From positions 17,417 through 81,416 of the forward strand of contig JAFIEO010000067.1 in assembly GCA_020832445.1 (NCBI GenBank): a stretch of 64,000 nucleotides of DNA, written 5' to 3'. Positions within the stretch are counted from its first letter, which is position 1. Every line of letters starts with the position of its first letter. This stretch comes from Paracoccaceae bacterium (GTDB lineage: Bacteria; Pseudomonadota; Alphaproteobacteria; Rhodobacterales; Rhodobacteraceae). Both the position numbers and the translations under genes were made by a program. A model generated the notes under the pieces. The model saw only the letters and a program-made list of their open reading frames with translations, had not been told where the DNA came from and did no database searches. Below, piece by piece: positions 63,946 through 64,000 of the stretch.

Positions 63946-64000
63946 CCCCTTTTCATTCTGGCCCAAATATCCCGGGGGTGGCGCGCATATGCGCGCCGGG
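63946..64000. other. Intergenic tail with GC-rich palindrome
   Basis: The last 55 bases hold GGCCCAAATATCCCGGGGG-like sequence (63960-63978), a type of motif common between genes in Rhodobacterales as far as I recall. A perfect 18-bp palindrome GGCGCGCATATGCGCGCC (63980-63997) follows. The window ends here, so its relation to the next gene is not visible. Confidence 0.5.

Noticed and set aside
1..64000. Search for tRNA genes, insertion sequences, phage genes or an origin
   Set aside because: No convincing cloverleaf, transposase, integrase or dnaA-box cluster was seen on reading; a dedicated tRNA scan was not possible.

Overview
The window reads as a chromosome segment from an alphaproteobacterium of the Rhodobacteraceae type. 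The base composition is GC-rich, several operons use ATGA stop/start overlaps, and gene orders such as chvE-gguA-gguB next to a gbpR-type LysR gene, a short single-domain XylG, TRAP transporters and a pydimidine-type reductive operon next to a RutR-like gene fit that group. The family placement is inference from gene content. I see no phage, insertion sequence, CRISPR array, tRNA or rRNA gene.

Most of the window is carbon-source catabolism arranged as self-contained regulated clusters. (1) 1-4602: monosaccharide ABC importer ChvE/GguA/GguB (gguB cut by the left edge) with its LysR regulator. (2) 4565-16895: a LacI regulator with two identical 14-bp operators, a full sugar ABC importer, two pairs of TIM-barrel isomerase plus Gfo/Idh dehydrogenase, an aldo/keto reductase and a GH43 beta-xylosidase-like enzyme; the layout resembles the E. 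coli ycj locus and may encode a 3-keto-glycoside route. (3) 16982-21377: a di-heme cytochrome c peroxidase, and an ASPIC/UnbV beta-propeller protein in an operon with a ROK (XylR-like) regulator. (4) 21607-27565: xylFHGBA, D-xylose uptake and conversion to xylulose 5-phosphate. (5) 27680-33810: a histidine kinase/response regulator pair divergent from a periplasmic thiol-redox cluster (DsbD/ScsB-like, membrane-domain-fused TlpA, L,D-transpeptidase, DsbA-like protein). (6) 33866-42176: a TRAP transporter plus SDR, divergent from IclR, thiolase, acyl-CoA ligase and a PCC-domain protein, probably for an organic acid. (7) 42417-51605: a glucuronide cluster with a split TRAP transporter, GH31 glycosidase, beta-glucuronidase, GntR regulator and mannonate dehydratase, with tandem operators matching the UxuR/ExuR type. 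(8) 51650-56641: a four-gene regulatory/envelope group and two divergent secreted Gly-rich proteins that share an 85-residue C-terminal domain I do not recognise. (9) 56912-63945: reductive pyrimidine degradation (PreT, PreA, RutR-like regulator, carbamoyl-beta-alanine amidase type enzyme, dihydropyrimidinase) and the start of an ABC importer.

Clusters 2, 4 and 7 fit together as use of hemicellulose fragments: xylosides, xylose, and glucuronides or alpha-xylosides. Small structural signals recur. Four unrelated transporter operons carry a perfect 10-12 bp hairpin directly after the substrate-binding-protein gene. A ~175-bp REPIN-like repeat occurs in inverse orientation at about 18.4 kb and 42.3 kb. 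The least explained part, and the best candidate for an undescribed system, is the 51.6-56.7 kb region.
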